DNA of 64,000 bases, taken from Luteolibacter sp. LG18 (GTDB lineage Bacteria; Verrucomicrobiota; Verrucomicrobiia; Verrucomicrobiales; Akkermansiaceae). The position numbers and the translations under genes were made by a program. This document shows, piece after piece, positions 27,201 to 34,655 of this stretch. The notes beneath the pieces were generated by a model that saw nothing but the letters and a program-made list of their open reading frames with translations, made no database searches and was not told where the DNA came from. Within the stretch, counting starts at the first letter, position 1; every line of letters starts with the position of its first letter. The stretch is from NCBI RefSeq assembly GCF_036322585.1, contig NZ_AP024600.1, positions 4,650,001 through 4,714,000 on the forward strand, in the 5' to 3' direction.

Positions 27201-28975
27201 ACCACCCGGGCGGGAGTTCGCGCGCCTACTTCGATGCCCGTTTGACCACGCCGCTGGTGAACCAATCGCTGATCTGCGGCCCGGTGATCGATGGCCTCGG
27301 CAAGCCCAACGCCGCGGTGGTGAAACCCGGCAACCTCGACAGCTCGATCCTGTTCCAGCGCATGAATACGATCGACGAGTGCTGCTCCATGCCGCCGCTG
27401 GCGAAGGGAATCGTCGACCAGGAAGCGGTCACGCGGGTCGCCACCTGGATCCTCGGCATGGACGCGAACTCGTGCACGAAGACGCAGAGCTTCTACGGTG
27501 GCGGCACGCTGGGCATGCCCGGCACCACGCCCGCGGGAGCCCATGGGCCGGACGGCTGGCACTCGAACATCGTCATCAACGAGACCTCGACCTACACCAA
27601 CACCACCGGCCGGGCCATCAGCGTGGTGATCGACCGTTTCAAATTCAACGCCGGCCGCACCGGCGACCCGGTCACGCCGTTCCTCGTGAAGGTCAATGGC
27701 GACAACAACTTCACCGTGCTGGCGATCGGCACCACGCGGCTGGTGTATGGCCTCGGCTTCAACGACCTGCCATTCTCCGATGGGGCCACGGTCATCGCGC
27801 TGCAACCCGGCGACAAGATCGCGACCGGCTTCCTCGACACCTACCCGAACGGCAGTGGCGGCACGCTGGCGGGTATCATCGACTGGCGCGACGGCGGCGC
27901 GGAGATCTGGTATGGCGGCGGAGACTACGACAACAACGCCGGATCAGTCACCCTCGGCCAGGCCCCGCTGCCGGGTGCGAACGTGATGACCAACCTGCAC
28001 CGCGATTACTTCTACACGATCAGCTACCTCATCACGGAGCTCCAGCTCGGCAATGGTCCCGCCGCTCCGGCCGGAGCCGCCGCCGATGGCGCGAACTCGA
28101 ACCTCGTCATCAACGAGAGCGACATCTTCACCAACACCACCGCCGTGCCGATGATCGTTAGCGTGGAGAGGTTCCGTTTCCATGCCTCCCGCGTCACCGA
28201 TCCGCTCACGCCCTTCATCGTGCGGGTCAATGCCGACAACGATTTCACCGTGCTGGCGATCGGCACCAGCCGCAGCGGTTATAGCTTGGGAGCGAACGAC
28301 CTGCCCTTCTCCAACACCCCGGTGCGGATCTCGATCGGCCCGGGCGAGACGGTGGCCCCCGGGTTCATGGACTCGCTGCCGGACGGCACCGGTGGCACTC
28401 AGAACGGCGCGGTGTCCTTCACCTACGGCGGGGACTCGATCTTCTACTGCTACGACGTCACCAATGTCGGAAGCGCCATCACCGTCGGACAGGCACCGGT
28501 GTTGCGCGGCTATCCGCTGACCGACCAGGTGCGCAGCTATTGGTTCTCGGTCTCGCTCGGGTTCGGCGGCCAGGAGGACGAGGACAACGACGGGCTGCCG
28601 GACAGTTGGGAACTGGCCTTCACCTCCTCGCTCGCCACCTTGTCCGGGACCAAGGACTCCGATGGCGATGGCATGAGCGATGCGATGGAGCGCCAAGCCG
28701 GAACCAACCCGCTGGACCGCACCAGCCTGCTGATGCTGCTCGATGTCCGGCCAGAATCGGCCAGCCAGGGCGCGAACGTCGATCTCCGCACCGTGCCGGG
28801 GCGCAGCTACAGCGTGAAGCTCTCCACCAATCTCCAGACCTGGACCACGGTGGCCACCTGCAAGGCCGCCAACTGGCCCGCCACCACCACCCGGATCACC
28901 CTGCCGCCCGCGCTGCTGCCCGCCGGGGCGGACAAACGCTTGTTCGTGCGGGTCTCTCCGGTCACCGGGAACTGA
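24299..28975 (+). CDS. Giant secreted ThuA / glucose-sorbosone dehydrogenase / di-haem cytochrome fusion
   Basis: 1558 aa. Order: signal peptide 1-22; ThuA domain (about 24-270; FHEAADSFADW, GHVFAGE) of the class I amidotransferase-like fold linked to trehalose/sugar use; six-bladed GSDH/PQQ sugar-dehydrogenase propeller (about 300-760; GHEGGGMAFGADG, GLREPHRMSFD). A cytochrome-like region follows with two haem sites, CNRCH 884-888 and CSHCH 964-968. Two copies of a roughly 150-residue beta-rich repeat (from about 1090 and 1270) share VINE...TNTT and FTVLAIGT. Type-3 calcium repeats DEDNDGLPD and DSDGDGMSD (about 1427-1460) lead to a beta C-terminal module. Predicted extracellular or periplasmic sugar-oxidising machine; substrate unknown. 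ATG 24299 opens the signal peptide. Confidence 0.88.
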   Translation: MNLPRLLFALFLVIAGICPAWADRIKVLVIEGASNHDWQHRQKILSAILSRDGSFELTFVTTPGAANDPAWATWSPNFAAYNVVLSGYSNGAGGQPRWPATVETALLNYVNGGGGFIAFHEAADSFADWSGYGDLLGLRWSTTTAGKSIVVNANETLQTLQAGQGSYTSHGDRTNVLVKRLGNHPIHAGLPASWMAASLEVWRYCRGPASNTTILSYAKDPETQIQFPVEWTVNYGAGRVYASSYGHVFAGETAPEGMRCAAFQELLVRALKWCAGVNPAATVPADFPTTTAVSIRPNIEGFSGFGGPKAVGAFSNGVLPTLSIVPTGVVVEKAFPALSWDSPIDARAWPGTPGNLLVAEMDGRLYKVADNDSATTRQLVLDITDRVWYLNWDNDNYGEKHGGIFSTVFHPKFGQGLGKDYLYVYYLHNDNDQPNANPPFYDRLARFTWNGTSFTPSSELILIQQYDTTKGHEGGGMAFGADGFLHIAFGDEGTESGDSSPHTQKINDRARSGIWRLDVDMQGGAISHPIRRQPGGSGSYTQGYYVPSSNPWQDATGGTLEEFYAIGLREPHRMSFDTTTGLFWIGDVGASNREEVDVVDAAGLNFQWNYQEGTAAGFRAAPSPLIGTSRGPVYDYSHSVGSCIIGGHVYRGTAIPTLSGKYLFGDNGTQLLYALDYNTATQTVVSVEQFGQGRAGALWDGICSFGVDSHGEPLLLQMGAGVTGGGIISRIKPQGAPGGGTWTYPAKLSQTGVFSNVTTLSPAPGLIPYDVNMPLWSAGMEKKRWVMIPNDGIPNSAAEQITYSENDAWQLPTGTVFVKHFARPDTGAALETRLLVHGTDGWGGVTYKWRADGTDADLLENGGTEQLHIGANTFEYLYPSRVQCNRCHTAAAGPVLGFRTRQLNRDYAYPGGFTANQIESLSVAGYLPQTLTASSLANVLTSAGAHDPTVTDERWVRSYFDSNCSHCHHPGGSSRAYFDARLTTPLVNQSLICGPVIDGLGKPNAAVVKPGNLDSSILFQRMNTIDECCSMPPLAKGIVDQEAVTRVATWILGMDANSCTKTQSFYGGGTLGMPGTTPAGAHGPDGWHSNIVINETSTYTNTTGRAISVVIDRFKFNAGRTGDPVTPFLVKVNGDNNFTVLAIGTTRLVYGLGFNDLPFSDGATVIALQPGDKIATGFLDTYPNGSGGTLAGIIDWRDGGAEIWYGGGDYDNNAGSVTLGQAPLPGANVMTNLHRDYFYTISYLITELQLGNGPAAPAGAAADGANSNLVINESDIFTNTTAVPMIVSVERFRFHASRVTDPLTPFIVRVNADNDFTVLAIGTSRSGYSLGANDLPFSNTPVRISIGPGETVAPGFMDSLPDGTGGTQNGAVSFTYGGDSIFYCYDVTNVGSAITVGQAPVLRGYPLTDQVRSYWFSVSLGFGGQEDEDNDGLPDSWELAFTSSLATLSGTKDSDGDGMSDAMERQAGTNPLDRTSLLMLLDVRPESASQGANVDLRTVPGRSYSVKLSTNLQTWTTVATCKAANWPATTTRITLPPALLPAGADKRLFVRVSPVTGN

Positions 28976-29001
28976 CCCACGCGGGACGCGGGTGGATCTT
29001 T

Positions 29002-29031
29002 CACGAACAAACGTCCCGGCGTGTTTTTGTG
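29002..29031 (+). terminator. Possible terminator hairpin
   Basis: CACGAACAAACG (29002-29013) pairs at 10 of 12 positions with CGTGTTTTTGTG (29020-29031); the 3' arm contains a five-T run. It follows the fusion gene by 26 bp and would end that transcript. Confidence 0.45.
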
Positions 29032-29075
29032 ATTTGAATTTGCCTCCCGGCGGCCCGGGGGATTGGGATGGTGGC

Positions 29076-30227
29076 ATGACATTGCTGCGCTCCGTCTCCT
29101 CCCTCTGGCTGGCCGCCGTGGTGGCCGTTTCCGCCGCCGATGCCCCGAAGGTCCTGCCGATCGGTTCCCCGGCCCCGGATTTCTCGCTGCCCGGCATCGA
29201 TGGCAAGACCCACACGCTCGCCGAATACTCCTCCTCGAAGGTGCTGGCCGTGATTTTCACGTGCAACCACTGCCCGGATTCCGTCGCCGCCGCCGGCCGC
29301 ACCGAAACCCTCTACCAGACCTTCAAGGACAAGGGCGTGTCCGTGGTGGCGGTGAACTCGAACAACGAGATCGGCCTGCGTCCGGATGAACTCGGCTATT
29401 CGCCCTACGGAGACTCCGAGGCGGAAATGAAGCCCTTCGCCAAGGACCACGGCTGGACCCTGCCCTACCTCTACGACGGCGCGACCCAGGGATTCGCCAT
29501 CGCCTGCGGCGCGCAATCGACGCCGCACGTGTTCGTGTTCGATGCCGATCGCAAGCTGCGCTACACCGGCCGCATGGACGACGCCGGTCGCTCGAAGGCC
29601 CCGGTGGAAAAGAGCTACGTGGTCGACGCGATCAACTCCCTGCTCGCCGGCCAGGAAGTGAAGGAGCCGGTCACCCGCTCGCTCGGTTGCTCGACCAAGT
29701 GGCTCACCAAGAAGGACGCCGTGGCCGCCGACCAGGCCGCCTGGGAAGCCCGCCCGGTGACCGTGGCCGACCTCGATGCCGAGATCGCGAAGAAGCTGCG
29801 CTCGAACACCTCGAAGAACGTGCGCCTGATCAATTTCTGGTCGACCACCTGCGGCCCGTGCGTGGCGGAATTCCCGACGCTGGTCGACACCGCCCGCCGT
29901 TTCGAAACCCGCGGTTTCGAATTCATTTCGGTGAGCTTCGATCCGAAGGAAGACCGCTCGAAGGTCGAGAAGTTCCTCACCAGCCGCCACGCCGCGGTGG
30001 TGAAGGAGAACGAGAAGTCGCTCCAGGACGAAGGCCGCACCACCGGCAACTACCACTGGACCGGCGGCAATCCCGACAAGTGCGCGGAAGCCATCGACTC
30101 CGAGTGGACCGGTGCCCTGCCGCACTCGATCCTCGTCACCCCCGGCGGCAAGATCGTCTGGCGCCAAAGTGGCGAGGTCGATGCCGTGGAACTGCGCCGC
30201 CAGATCCTCAAGGCGCTGGAGTCCTGA
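29076..30227 (+). CDS. Secreted protein with two thioredoxin-fold domains (AhpC/TSA-like plus TlpA-like)
   Basis: 383 aa. Signal peptide 1-21. Domain 1 (about 25-195) is redoxin/AhpC-TSA-like with CNHCP as an active-site variant (TCNHCPDS) and the usual STPHVFVFD cis-Pro region. Domain 2 (about 230-380) is TlpA/ResA-like with the classic CGPC in STTCGPCVAEFPT and ALPHSILVTPGGKIVW. The tandem suggests a periplasmic disulfide reductase that can pass electrons between its two halves. ATG 29076 begins the signal peptide. Alone in its transcript; a hairpin terminator follows. Confidence 0.86.
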   Translation: MTLLRSVSSLWLAAVVAVSAADAPKVLPIGSPAPDFSLPGIDGKTHTLAEYSSSKVLAVIFTCNHCPDSVAAAGRTETLYQTFKDKGVSVVAVNSNNEIGLRPDELGYSPYGDSEAEMKPFAKDHGWTLPYLYDGATQGFAIACGAQSTPHVFVFDADRKLRYTGRMDDAGRSKAPVEKSYVVDAINSLLAGQEVKEPVTRSLGCSTKWLTKKDAVAADQAAWEARPVTVADLDAEIAKKLRSNTSKNVRLINFWSTTCGPCVAEFPTLVDTARRFETRGFEFISVSFDPKEDRSKVEKFLTSRHAAVVKENEKSLQDEGRTTGNYHWTGGNPDKCAEAIDSEWTGALPHSILVTPGGKIVWRQSGEVDAVELRRQILKALES

Positions 30228-30242
30228 GCAACCCAAGGAGCA

Positions 30243-30302
30243 GGGACATTCCTGTCCCGTTCTTCGCTTTCCGAACCGGGACAGGAATGTCCCGGTTCTT
30301 TT
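30243..30302. terminator. Bidirectional terminator / inverted double hairpin
   Basis: Two self-complementary units face each other. The first, GGGACA-TTCC-TGTCCC, spans 30243-30258. The second, at 30273-30298, has an 11-bp perfect stem GAACCGGGACA/TGTCCCGGTTC around GGAA, followed by TTTT. The first unit is the reverse complement of the core of the second (17 nt), so the whole can also fold as one long cruciform. It sits between the convergent thioredoxin and AraC genes and shares the TTCC/GGAA loops of the REP-like hairpins. Confidence 0.75.
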
Positions 30303-30305
30303 GTC

Positions 30306-31100
30306 TCACCGCCCCCGGACCTGCTGGCGGAAAGCACCGGGCGGCATACCGGTGAAGCGGTGGAAATGCCGGGTGAAGGCGCTCTGGTCGCAGAAGCCGG
30401 TGGCCAGCGCGATGTCCGACAAGGGCTCGTCGCTGGTCGCCAGCAGATGCAGGGCCTCGTCGATGCGGGCCTTCATCACGAGCTGCTTCGGCGTGAGGTG
30501 GAACAGGCGCTCGGTCCACTGCGCGAACTGGCTCGGCGAAAGGCCGCTGGCCTCGGCGAGTTCCGCCAACGAGGGCGGTTCGGCGATTCGCTGCTGGATG
30601 AGCTGGAGCGCCTTGGAAAGCTCCGGGAAGCCGCGGTTTTTCGCACCGCGGGACGAGGTTTCCACATCGCGGGAAACCCCCAGCACCCCGGACGCCTGGA
30701 CGGCCCCCGGTGCGAAGATCGGATACTTGCTGGTGAGGCACCAACCGCGGCGGCGGCCCGGGTAGAAATGCAGCTCGAGCTGGTCGATGAGCGGCTTGCC
30801 AAGGCGGATCACGCGCTCGTCCTGGCGCTCGTAGAACGGAGCCAGCGTTTCCGGGAAAAGGTCGGACGGACGCTTGCCGATCAGCGGGGCTTTTTCAAAA
30901 AGCCCGCAGCGGTCGACCAGCGTGCGGTTCACCCACAGGTAGCGTCCTTCCCGGTCCTTGATGAAAAAGACCAGCCCGGAGAGGTCGTCCAACAGTCGTT
31001 CGAGAGGAAGCGGCACGCTGCCGCCGGGTCCCGCGAACGAGGCCGCGAGTTCTCCCGCCCACGAGGTGGCGGGATCGGACTTCTGTGGCTTCGAAATCAT
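30306..31100 (-). CDS. AraC-family transcriptional regulator with PAS sensor domain
   Basis: 264 aa. An N-terminal PAS domain (about 35-150; GLVFFIKDREGRYLWVN, PLIGKRPSDLFP, GVLGVSRDVE) should bind a small ligand or cofactor. The C-terminal AraC module (about 165-262) has two helix-turn-helices: PSLAELAEASGLSPSQF and PLSDIALATGFCDQSAFTRH, with the standard FHRFTGMPPGAFR end. Last gene of a minus-strand run (bcp, membrane protein, recR, methyltransferase, this), but the 51-bp gap and its own upstream region allow separate transcription. The target is unknown. Confidence 0.9.
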   Translation of the reverse strand: MISKPQKSDPATSWAGELAASFAGPGGSVPLPLERLLDDLSGLVFFIKDREGRYLWVNRTLVDRCGLFEKAPLIGKRPSDLFPETLAPFYERQDERVIRLGKPLIDQLELHFYPGRRRGWCLTSKYPIFAPGAVQASGVLGVSRDVETSSRGAKNRGFPELSKALQLIQQRIAEPPSLAELAEASGLSPSQFAQWTERLFHLTPKQLVMKARIDEALHLLATSDEPLSDIALATGFCDQSAFTRHFHRFTGMPPGAFRQQVRGR

Positions 31101-31151
31101 TTCAAATCAGTCGATTGGAATCATTGAAACCGCAAAACCGTAACGGGTCTT

Positions 31152-31985
31152 TCAGCCCAGGCGCAAGGCCTTGAGAGCGATGAACATGGGGAATTCCTTC
31201 GCGGCACGGTGTTCGCCGCGGCTGCGGGGACCGGGCTGGGAGCGGCGATGGCTGTAAAGCTCTTCGCATGCCACCACGCCGAGTCCGCCCTGGCCGAGCG
31301 CGCTCAGAAGCTCCGACAGCGGGCGGTGGTGGAACATCGTCAGCTCGCCCGATTTCCGGCCCGGATGAGTGGTGATCGGGATGTCGAGCTGGGAACCGTA
31401 GCGGTCGAGGCGGCGGTACTGGATCTTGTGCTCGGCGTCCCAGCCCCAGTGGGACTGACGCGGGATGCGGAAGCACGGGTGCATGAAGACCATCACGGCG
31501 CGGCCGCCGGGTTTCAGCGCCTTGGCCACGTTGCTGAACATCGCCACCGGATCGGGCACGTCGTGGACGGCCATCAGGCAGGTGGCGGCATCGTGGGAGG
31601 CATCCGCCCACTTCCCGGGCTGGCAGGCATCGGCGGTGAAGAACTTCACCCGCGGGTTCTGGCCATGGCGCTTCTGGGCGGCCTCGATGAGCTTCGGGCT
31701 GGCATCGACCCCGGTGAAACGGGCGATCCCGGTTTCCAGCAGCGGCCGGACCAGCACGCCCTGGCCGCAGCAGACGTCGATCACCGACTCGCCTTCCTTC
31801 GGGTCGAGGAGCTTCAGCGTGGCGGGCAGGATGACGTGCTTGTGGTAGTCCGAGCCATCCTCGCCGACGAGTTTGTCATACCAAGCGGCCACCGGGTCCC
31901 AGCCCTTGTCCTTGGGAGGCGGCGGCGGTCCGGGGCGCATGGGCTGGCCGGGACGGCGGAACGGGCGACGGGGAGGACCGGGCAT
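31152..31985 (-). CDS. Class I SAM-dependent methyltransferase
   Basis: 277 aa. Rossmann methyltransferase core: motif I VIDVCCGQGVLVRPL, motif II FTGVDASPKL, a D-A-C acidic loop (FFTADACQPG), motif IV region ATCLMAVHDVPDPV, then ALKPGGRAVMVFMHPCFRIP. The latter matches the ubiquinone/biotin-type small-molecule methyltransferases more than rRNA enzymes. The N-terminal 25 residues are Pro/Arg-rich and probably disordered. The real acceptor cannot be told. Its upstream region carries short tandem repeats (31992-32021). Confidence 0.83.
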   Translation of the reverse strand: MPGPPRRPFRRPGQPMRPGPPPPPKDKGWDPVAAWYDKLVGEDGSDYHKHVILPATLKLLDPKEGESVIDVCCGQGVLVRPLLETGIARFTGVDASPKLIEAAQKRHGQNPRVKFFTADACQPGKWADASHDAATCLMAVHDVPDPVAMFSNVAKALKPGGRAVMVFMHPCFRIPRQSHWGWDAEHKIQYRRLDRYGSQLDIPITTHPGRKSGELTMFHHRPLSELLSALGQGGLGVVACEELYSHRRSQPGPRSRGEHRAAKEFPMFIALKALRLG

Positions 31986-31991
31986 GGTGGA

Positions 31992-32021
31992 AGTTGAGAG
32001 CTGAAAGTTGAGAGTTGAGAG
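31992..32021. repeat. Short tandem repeat upstream of the methyltransferase gene
   Basis: AGTTGAGAG occurs at 31992-32000 and 32006-32014 and GTTGAGAG again at 32014-32021, separated by CTGAA. On the minus strand this reads as CTCTCAACT units lying just before the methyltransferase start. Simple-sequence repeats of this kind can be phase-variable or merely low complexity. Confidence 0.5.
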
Positions 32022-32052
32022 ACAGAAGGCCTGAGGGCCAACCCACCTTGTG

Positions 32053-32658
32053 TCAGAACGCGCGGCGGCCTTCGAGCGCGCGCATCAGCGTGAGTTCGTC
32101 AGCATGGTCCAGTCCACCGCCCGCGGGCAAGCCCTGCGCGATGCGGGTGATGCGGCAGTCCTTGCCGCGCAGCAGGTCGGCGAGGTAGTTCGAGGTCGCC
32201 TCGCCCTCCACATCGGCCCCGAGCGCGAGGATCACCTCGACACCGGGGGTGGCATCGAGACGGGCCACCAGCGCCGGAATCCGCAGGTCCTCGGGCGAGA
32301 CGCGGTCGAGCGGCGAGAGTTTTCCGCCGAGGCAATGGTAGCGGCCTTTGAAGGCACCGGAACGCTCCAGCGGCAGGACGTCGGTGGCCTGTTCCACCAC
32401 GCACAGCACGGAGGGATCGCGCTTCGGATCGTCGCAGATCCCGCAGGATTCGCGGGTGGCGAAAAAGCCGCAGACCTCGCAGGAGATCACGGTTTCCTTC
32501 GCCGCCTGAAGAGCCTCGGCGAGGGCCAAGGGCTCGGCACGCGGGTGCTGGAGCAGCCAGATGGCGATGCGTTCGGCGCTGCGCGGACCGACACCTGGCA
32601 GGCGCTTCAGTTCGCCGACCAGGGCGCTCACCGCCTCGGGATATTCCGCGCGTGCCAT
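32053..32658 (-). CDS. recR: Recombination mediator RecR
   Basis: 201-aa protein of the RecFOR pathway that helps load RecA on SSB-coated gaps. Helix-hairpin-helix LPGVGPRSAERIAIWLL (about 19-35), zinc finger CEVCGFFATRESCGIC (about 60-75), Toprim domain (VLCVVEQATDV onward) and the C-terminal IARIAQGLPAGG-like segment (RITRIAQGLPAGGGLDHAD) are all in place. Length is typical. Gap of 4 bp from the upstream membrane-protein gene. Confidence 0.97.
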   Translation of the reverse strand: MARAEYPEAVSALVGELKRLPGVGPRSAERIAIWLLQHPRAEPLALAEALQAAKETVISCEVCGFFATRESCGICDDPKRDPSVLCVVEQATDVLPLERSGAFKGRYHCLGGKLSPLDRVSPEDLRIPALVARLDATPGVEVILALGADVEGEATSNYLADLLRGKDCRITRIAQGLPAGGGLDHADELTLMRALEGRRAF

Positions 32659-32662
32659 GGGA

Positions 32663-33142
32663 TTATCTCACAGGGCCGGGCTTGAGTCGGCGACCGGCGT
32701 CGCCCCCCTCGCACGGCATGTGGTGCCGGGAGGCGTAAATCTTCGCACACAGGCCGCTCCACGCCACCGCCACCACGGATGGAGCCATCGGCCACCATTT
32801 CGCGGAAAGCGCCAGCACCGGCCAGACGGCCAGCACCACCGCGACCGCCGAAAGCCACAGCACCGTGCGACGCCAGTGGGTCGGGGTTTCCAGGATCGCC
32901 ATCGGCAGCGCGAAGGCCACCACCAGCGCGATGGCCCAGCCGATCCATGGCGGCTGCGCCACCGGATCACCGCCGAGGCCCGCCTGACGGATCGCGCCGA
33001 GCAGGGCTCCATCGAGCCGATTCAGCAAGCCGAGCGCTTGGAAGCCCACCGCCAGCACCAGCGACATCACGCCGATCGACGCCGCCGGCAGGGCGACCGT
33101 GCCGCGGGGCAGCTTCTCGGTGGATTCGGGGCGGTGCGACAT
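32663..33142 (-). CDS. Hypothetical integral membrane protein
   Basis: 159 aa, not recognised. Four hydrophobic segments are visible: about 18-42 (ALPAASIGVMSLVLAVGFQA), 66-86 (GWAIALVVAFALPMAILE), 91-109 (VLWLSAVAVVLAVWPVLAL) and 114-132 (PMAPSVVAVAWSGLCAKIY). The N-terminus MSHRPESTEKLPRG is cytosolic-like. It is sandwiched between bcp (50 bp upstream) and recR (4 bp downstream) and is very likely cotranscribed with recR. Start ATG 33142. Confidence 0.7.
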   Translation of the reverse strand: MSHRPESTEKLPRGTVALPAASIGVMSLVLAVGFQALGLLNRLDGALLGAIRQAGLGGDPVAQPPWIGWAIALVVAFALPMAILETPTHWRRTVLWLSAVAVVLAVWPVLALSAKWWPMAPSVVAVAWSGLCAKIYASRHHMPCEGGDAGRRLKPGPVR

Positions 33143-33192
33143 AAAGGGTGTGGACGGCGAACCTAGGAGAGCCTTCCGGATTCGACAAGCGT

Positions 33193-33663
33193 TCAGGCGA
33201 GCAGTTCCGAAAGCAGGCCGAGGTGGTCCTTCGGAGACACCTTTTCCAGCACGTGCTCGATCCGGCCATCCGCGCCGATCACGAAGGTGGTGCGCTCGGT
33301 GCCCATGAAGGTTTTCCCATACATCGACTTCTCCACCCACACGCCATAGGCCTCCACGATGGCCTTCTCCGGATCGGAGATCAGCGGATACGGCAGCGAG
33401 AACTTGCGGATGAATTTCCCGTGGCTCTTCACGTCGTCGATGCTGACGCCATAAACGCGGGCGCGGCCCTTCAGATCGAACCAGCCATCGCGGAGTTCGC
33501 AGGCCTGGGTGGTGCAGCCGGGAGTGTCGTCCTTCGGATAAAACACGAGGACCACACGGCTGCCGCGCAGGGCGGACAAGGTCACGCTTTCCCCTTCCCC
33601 GATCCCCTCGCCCACCACCGGAGCCGTGAAGTCCGGGGCCATCTCTCCCACCTGCGGTTTCAT
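33193..33663 (-). CDS. bcp: Thioredoxin-dependent thiol peroxidase (Bcp/PrxQ)
   Basis: 156-aa peroxiredoxin reducing hydrogen and organic peroxides. The peroxidatic Cys sits in YPKDDTPGCTTQACELRD, with the resolving Cys five positions later, the PrxQ helical arrangement. MKPQVGEMAPDF and TTFVIGADGRIEHV frame the fold. Start ATG 33663; the reading frame runs further upstream but that part is not conserved. Divergent from the DUF4291 gene. Confidence 0.95.
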   Translation of the reverse strand: MKPQVGEMAPDFTAPVVGEGIGEGESVTLSALRGSRVVLVFYPKDDTPGCTTQACELRDGWFDLKGRARVYGVSIDDVKSHGKFIRKFSLPYPLISDPEKAIVEAYGVWVEKSMYGKTFMGTERTTFVIGADGRIEHVLEKVSPKDHLGLLSELLA

Positions 33664-33726
33664 GGGCAACGATCTCGGCGCGGAACCCGCCGATGGCAAT
33701 GATGAAATCCCGGCGGGAGCCCCGGA

Positions 33727-33755
33727 TTGACATCCGCAGAGGATACCTCTAACGA
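33727..33755 (+). promoter_or_regulatory. Candidate promoter of the DUF4291 gene
   Basis: Perfect -35 TTGACA (33727-33732), 17 bp, TAACGA (33750-33755). An in-frame GTG at 33761 lies at the predicted transcript start, so an extended leaderless product is possible, but family length favours ATG 33917. Confidence 0.45.
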
Positions 33756-33916
33756 ATCCGGTGTCGCCGATGACGCTTCCCCTCGAAGCGCTCCGGCCAC
33801 GGGAAAACGCCCGGCCATGTGGCAGGGCACCCGCTCCGGAATCCGGAGAATCACTCCTGACCGGATCCGTCCGCATCACCCATCCCCGTCCGACGCGGAC
33901 CGGACGTTTCAAGAAC

Positions 33917-34558
33917 ATGCGTTTCGAACGCTACACCGACCAAGTCGCCCGGTGGCCACAACAAGGCCGCCATATCCTCGCCCACCACGACACGGAGTCG
34001 ATCGTCGTCTATCAAGCCTACCGCCCCTCGATCGCCCTGCACGCGGTGCAACACCAGCAGTTCGGAGGCGACTTCAGCTACAACCGCATGAGTTGGATCA
34101 AACCCAACTTCCTGTGGATGATGTACCGCGCGGGCTGGGCCACCAAGGAGGGACAGGAACACATCCTCGCCATCACCCTCCGCCGTTCGTTCTTCGACCA
34201 AGTGCTGCGGGAAGTCGTTCCCTCCAGGTACGAACCCTCCCGTTTTTCCGACGAAGCCGCATGGAAGAAAGCGGTCGCCAGCTCCGAGGTCCGGCTGCAA
34301 TGGGACCCGGACCACGATCCGACCGGAGCCCCGGTGGCACGCAAGGCGGTGCAACTCGGGCTGCGTGGCGAAACCCTGCGCCGCTACGGCACCGGGGCCG
34401 TCCTCGCCATCGAGGATATCACGCCATTCGTAATCGAGCAGCGGGAACACGCCAGCGGGGATTTCTCCCGACTGCTCATCCCCGAGGAACGTGTTTACGT
34501 GCCTGCCGATCCCGACGCAGGCCGGGCCGTGGGCATCGACTACCCATCACACCTATAG
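33917..34558 (+). CDS. DUF4291 domain protein
   Basis: 213 aa. Matches the DUF4291 pattern: R-hydrophobic-xA then SIVVYQAYRPSIALHAVQ, GGDFSYNRMSWIKPNFLWMM, WDPDHDPTGAPVARKAVQLGL and VLAIEDITPFV. Function of the family is unknown; it occurs sporadically in bacteria and fungi. An in-frame GTG at 33761 would add 52 residues lacking family character, so ATG 33917 is preferred. The stop codon lies inside a 12-bp hairpin stem (34552-34586). Confidence 0.82.
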   Translation: MRFERYTDQVARWPQQGRHILAHHDTESIVVYQAYRPSIALHAVQHQQFGGDFSYNRMSWIKPNFLWMMYRAGWATKEGQEHILAITLRRSFFDQVLREVVPSRYEPSRFSDEAAWKKAVASSEVRLQWDPDHDPTGAPVARKAVQLGLRGETLRRYGTGAVLAIEDITPFVIEQREHASGDFSRLLIPEERVYVPADPDAGRAVGIDYPSHL

Positions 34559-34586
34559 GGCCTGTACGAATTATAGGCTCTATAGG
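34552..34586. terminator. Hairpin overlapping the DUF4291 stop codon
   Basis: CCTATAGGGCCT (34552-34563) pairs with AGGCTCTATAGG (34575-34586), 12 bp with one G.T pair, 11-nt loop. The TAG stop (34556-34558) is part of the stem. There is no T-run, so it could be a terminator, an mRNA 3'-end stabiliser or an operator for the following gene. Confidence 0.5.
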
Positions 34587-34655
34587 TTGAGGACCCGATA
34601 CACAGAAACGCTTTTCAATTTTCTTTCGGCGCAATCCGCGCTTCAATATCGGAGC

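Noticed and set aside
33761..33916. 52-residue extension of the DUF4291 protein from GTG 33761
   Set aside because: Promoter geometry permits it, but the extra sequence is Arg/Pro-rich and the family normally starts close to ATG 33917.
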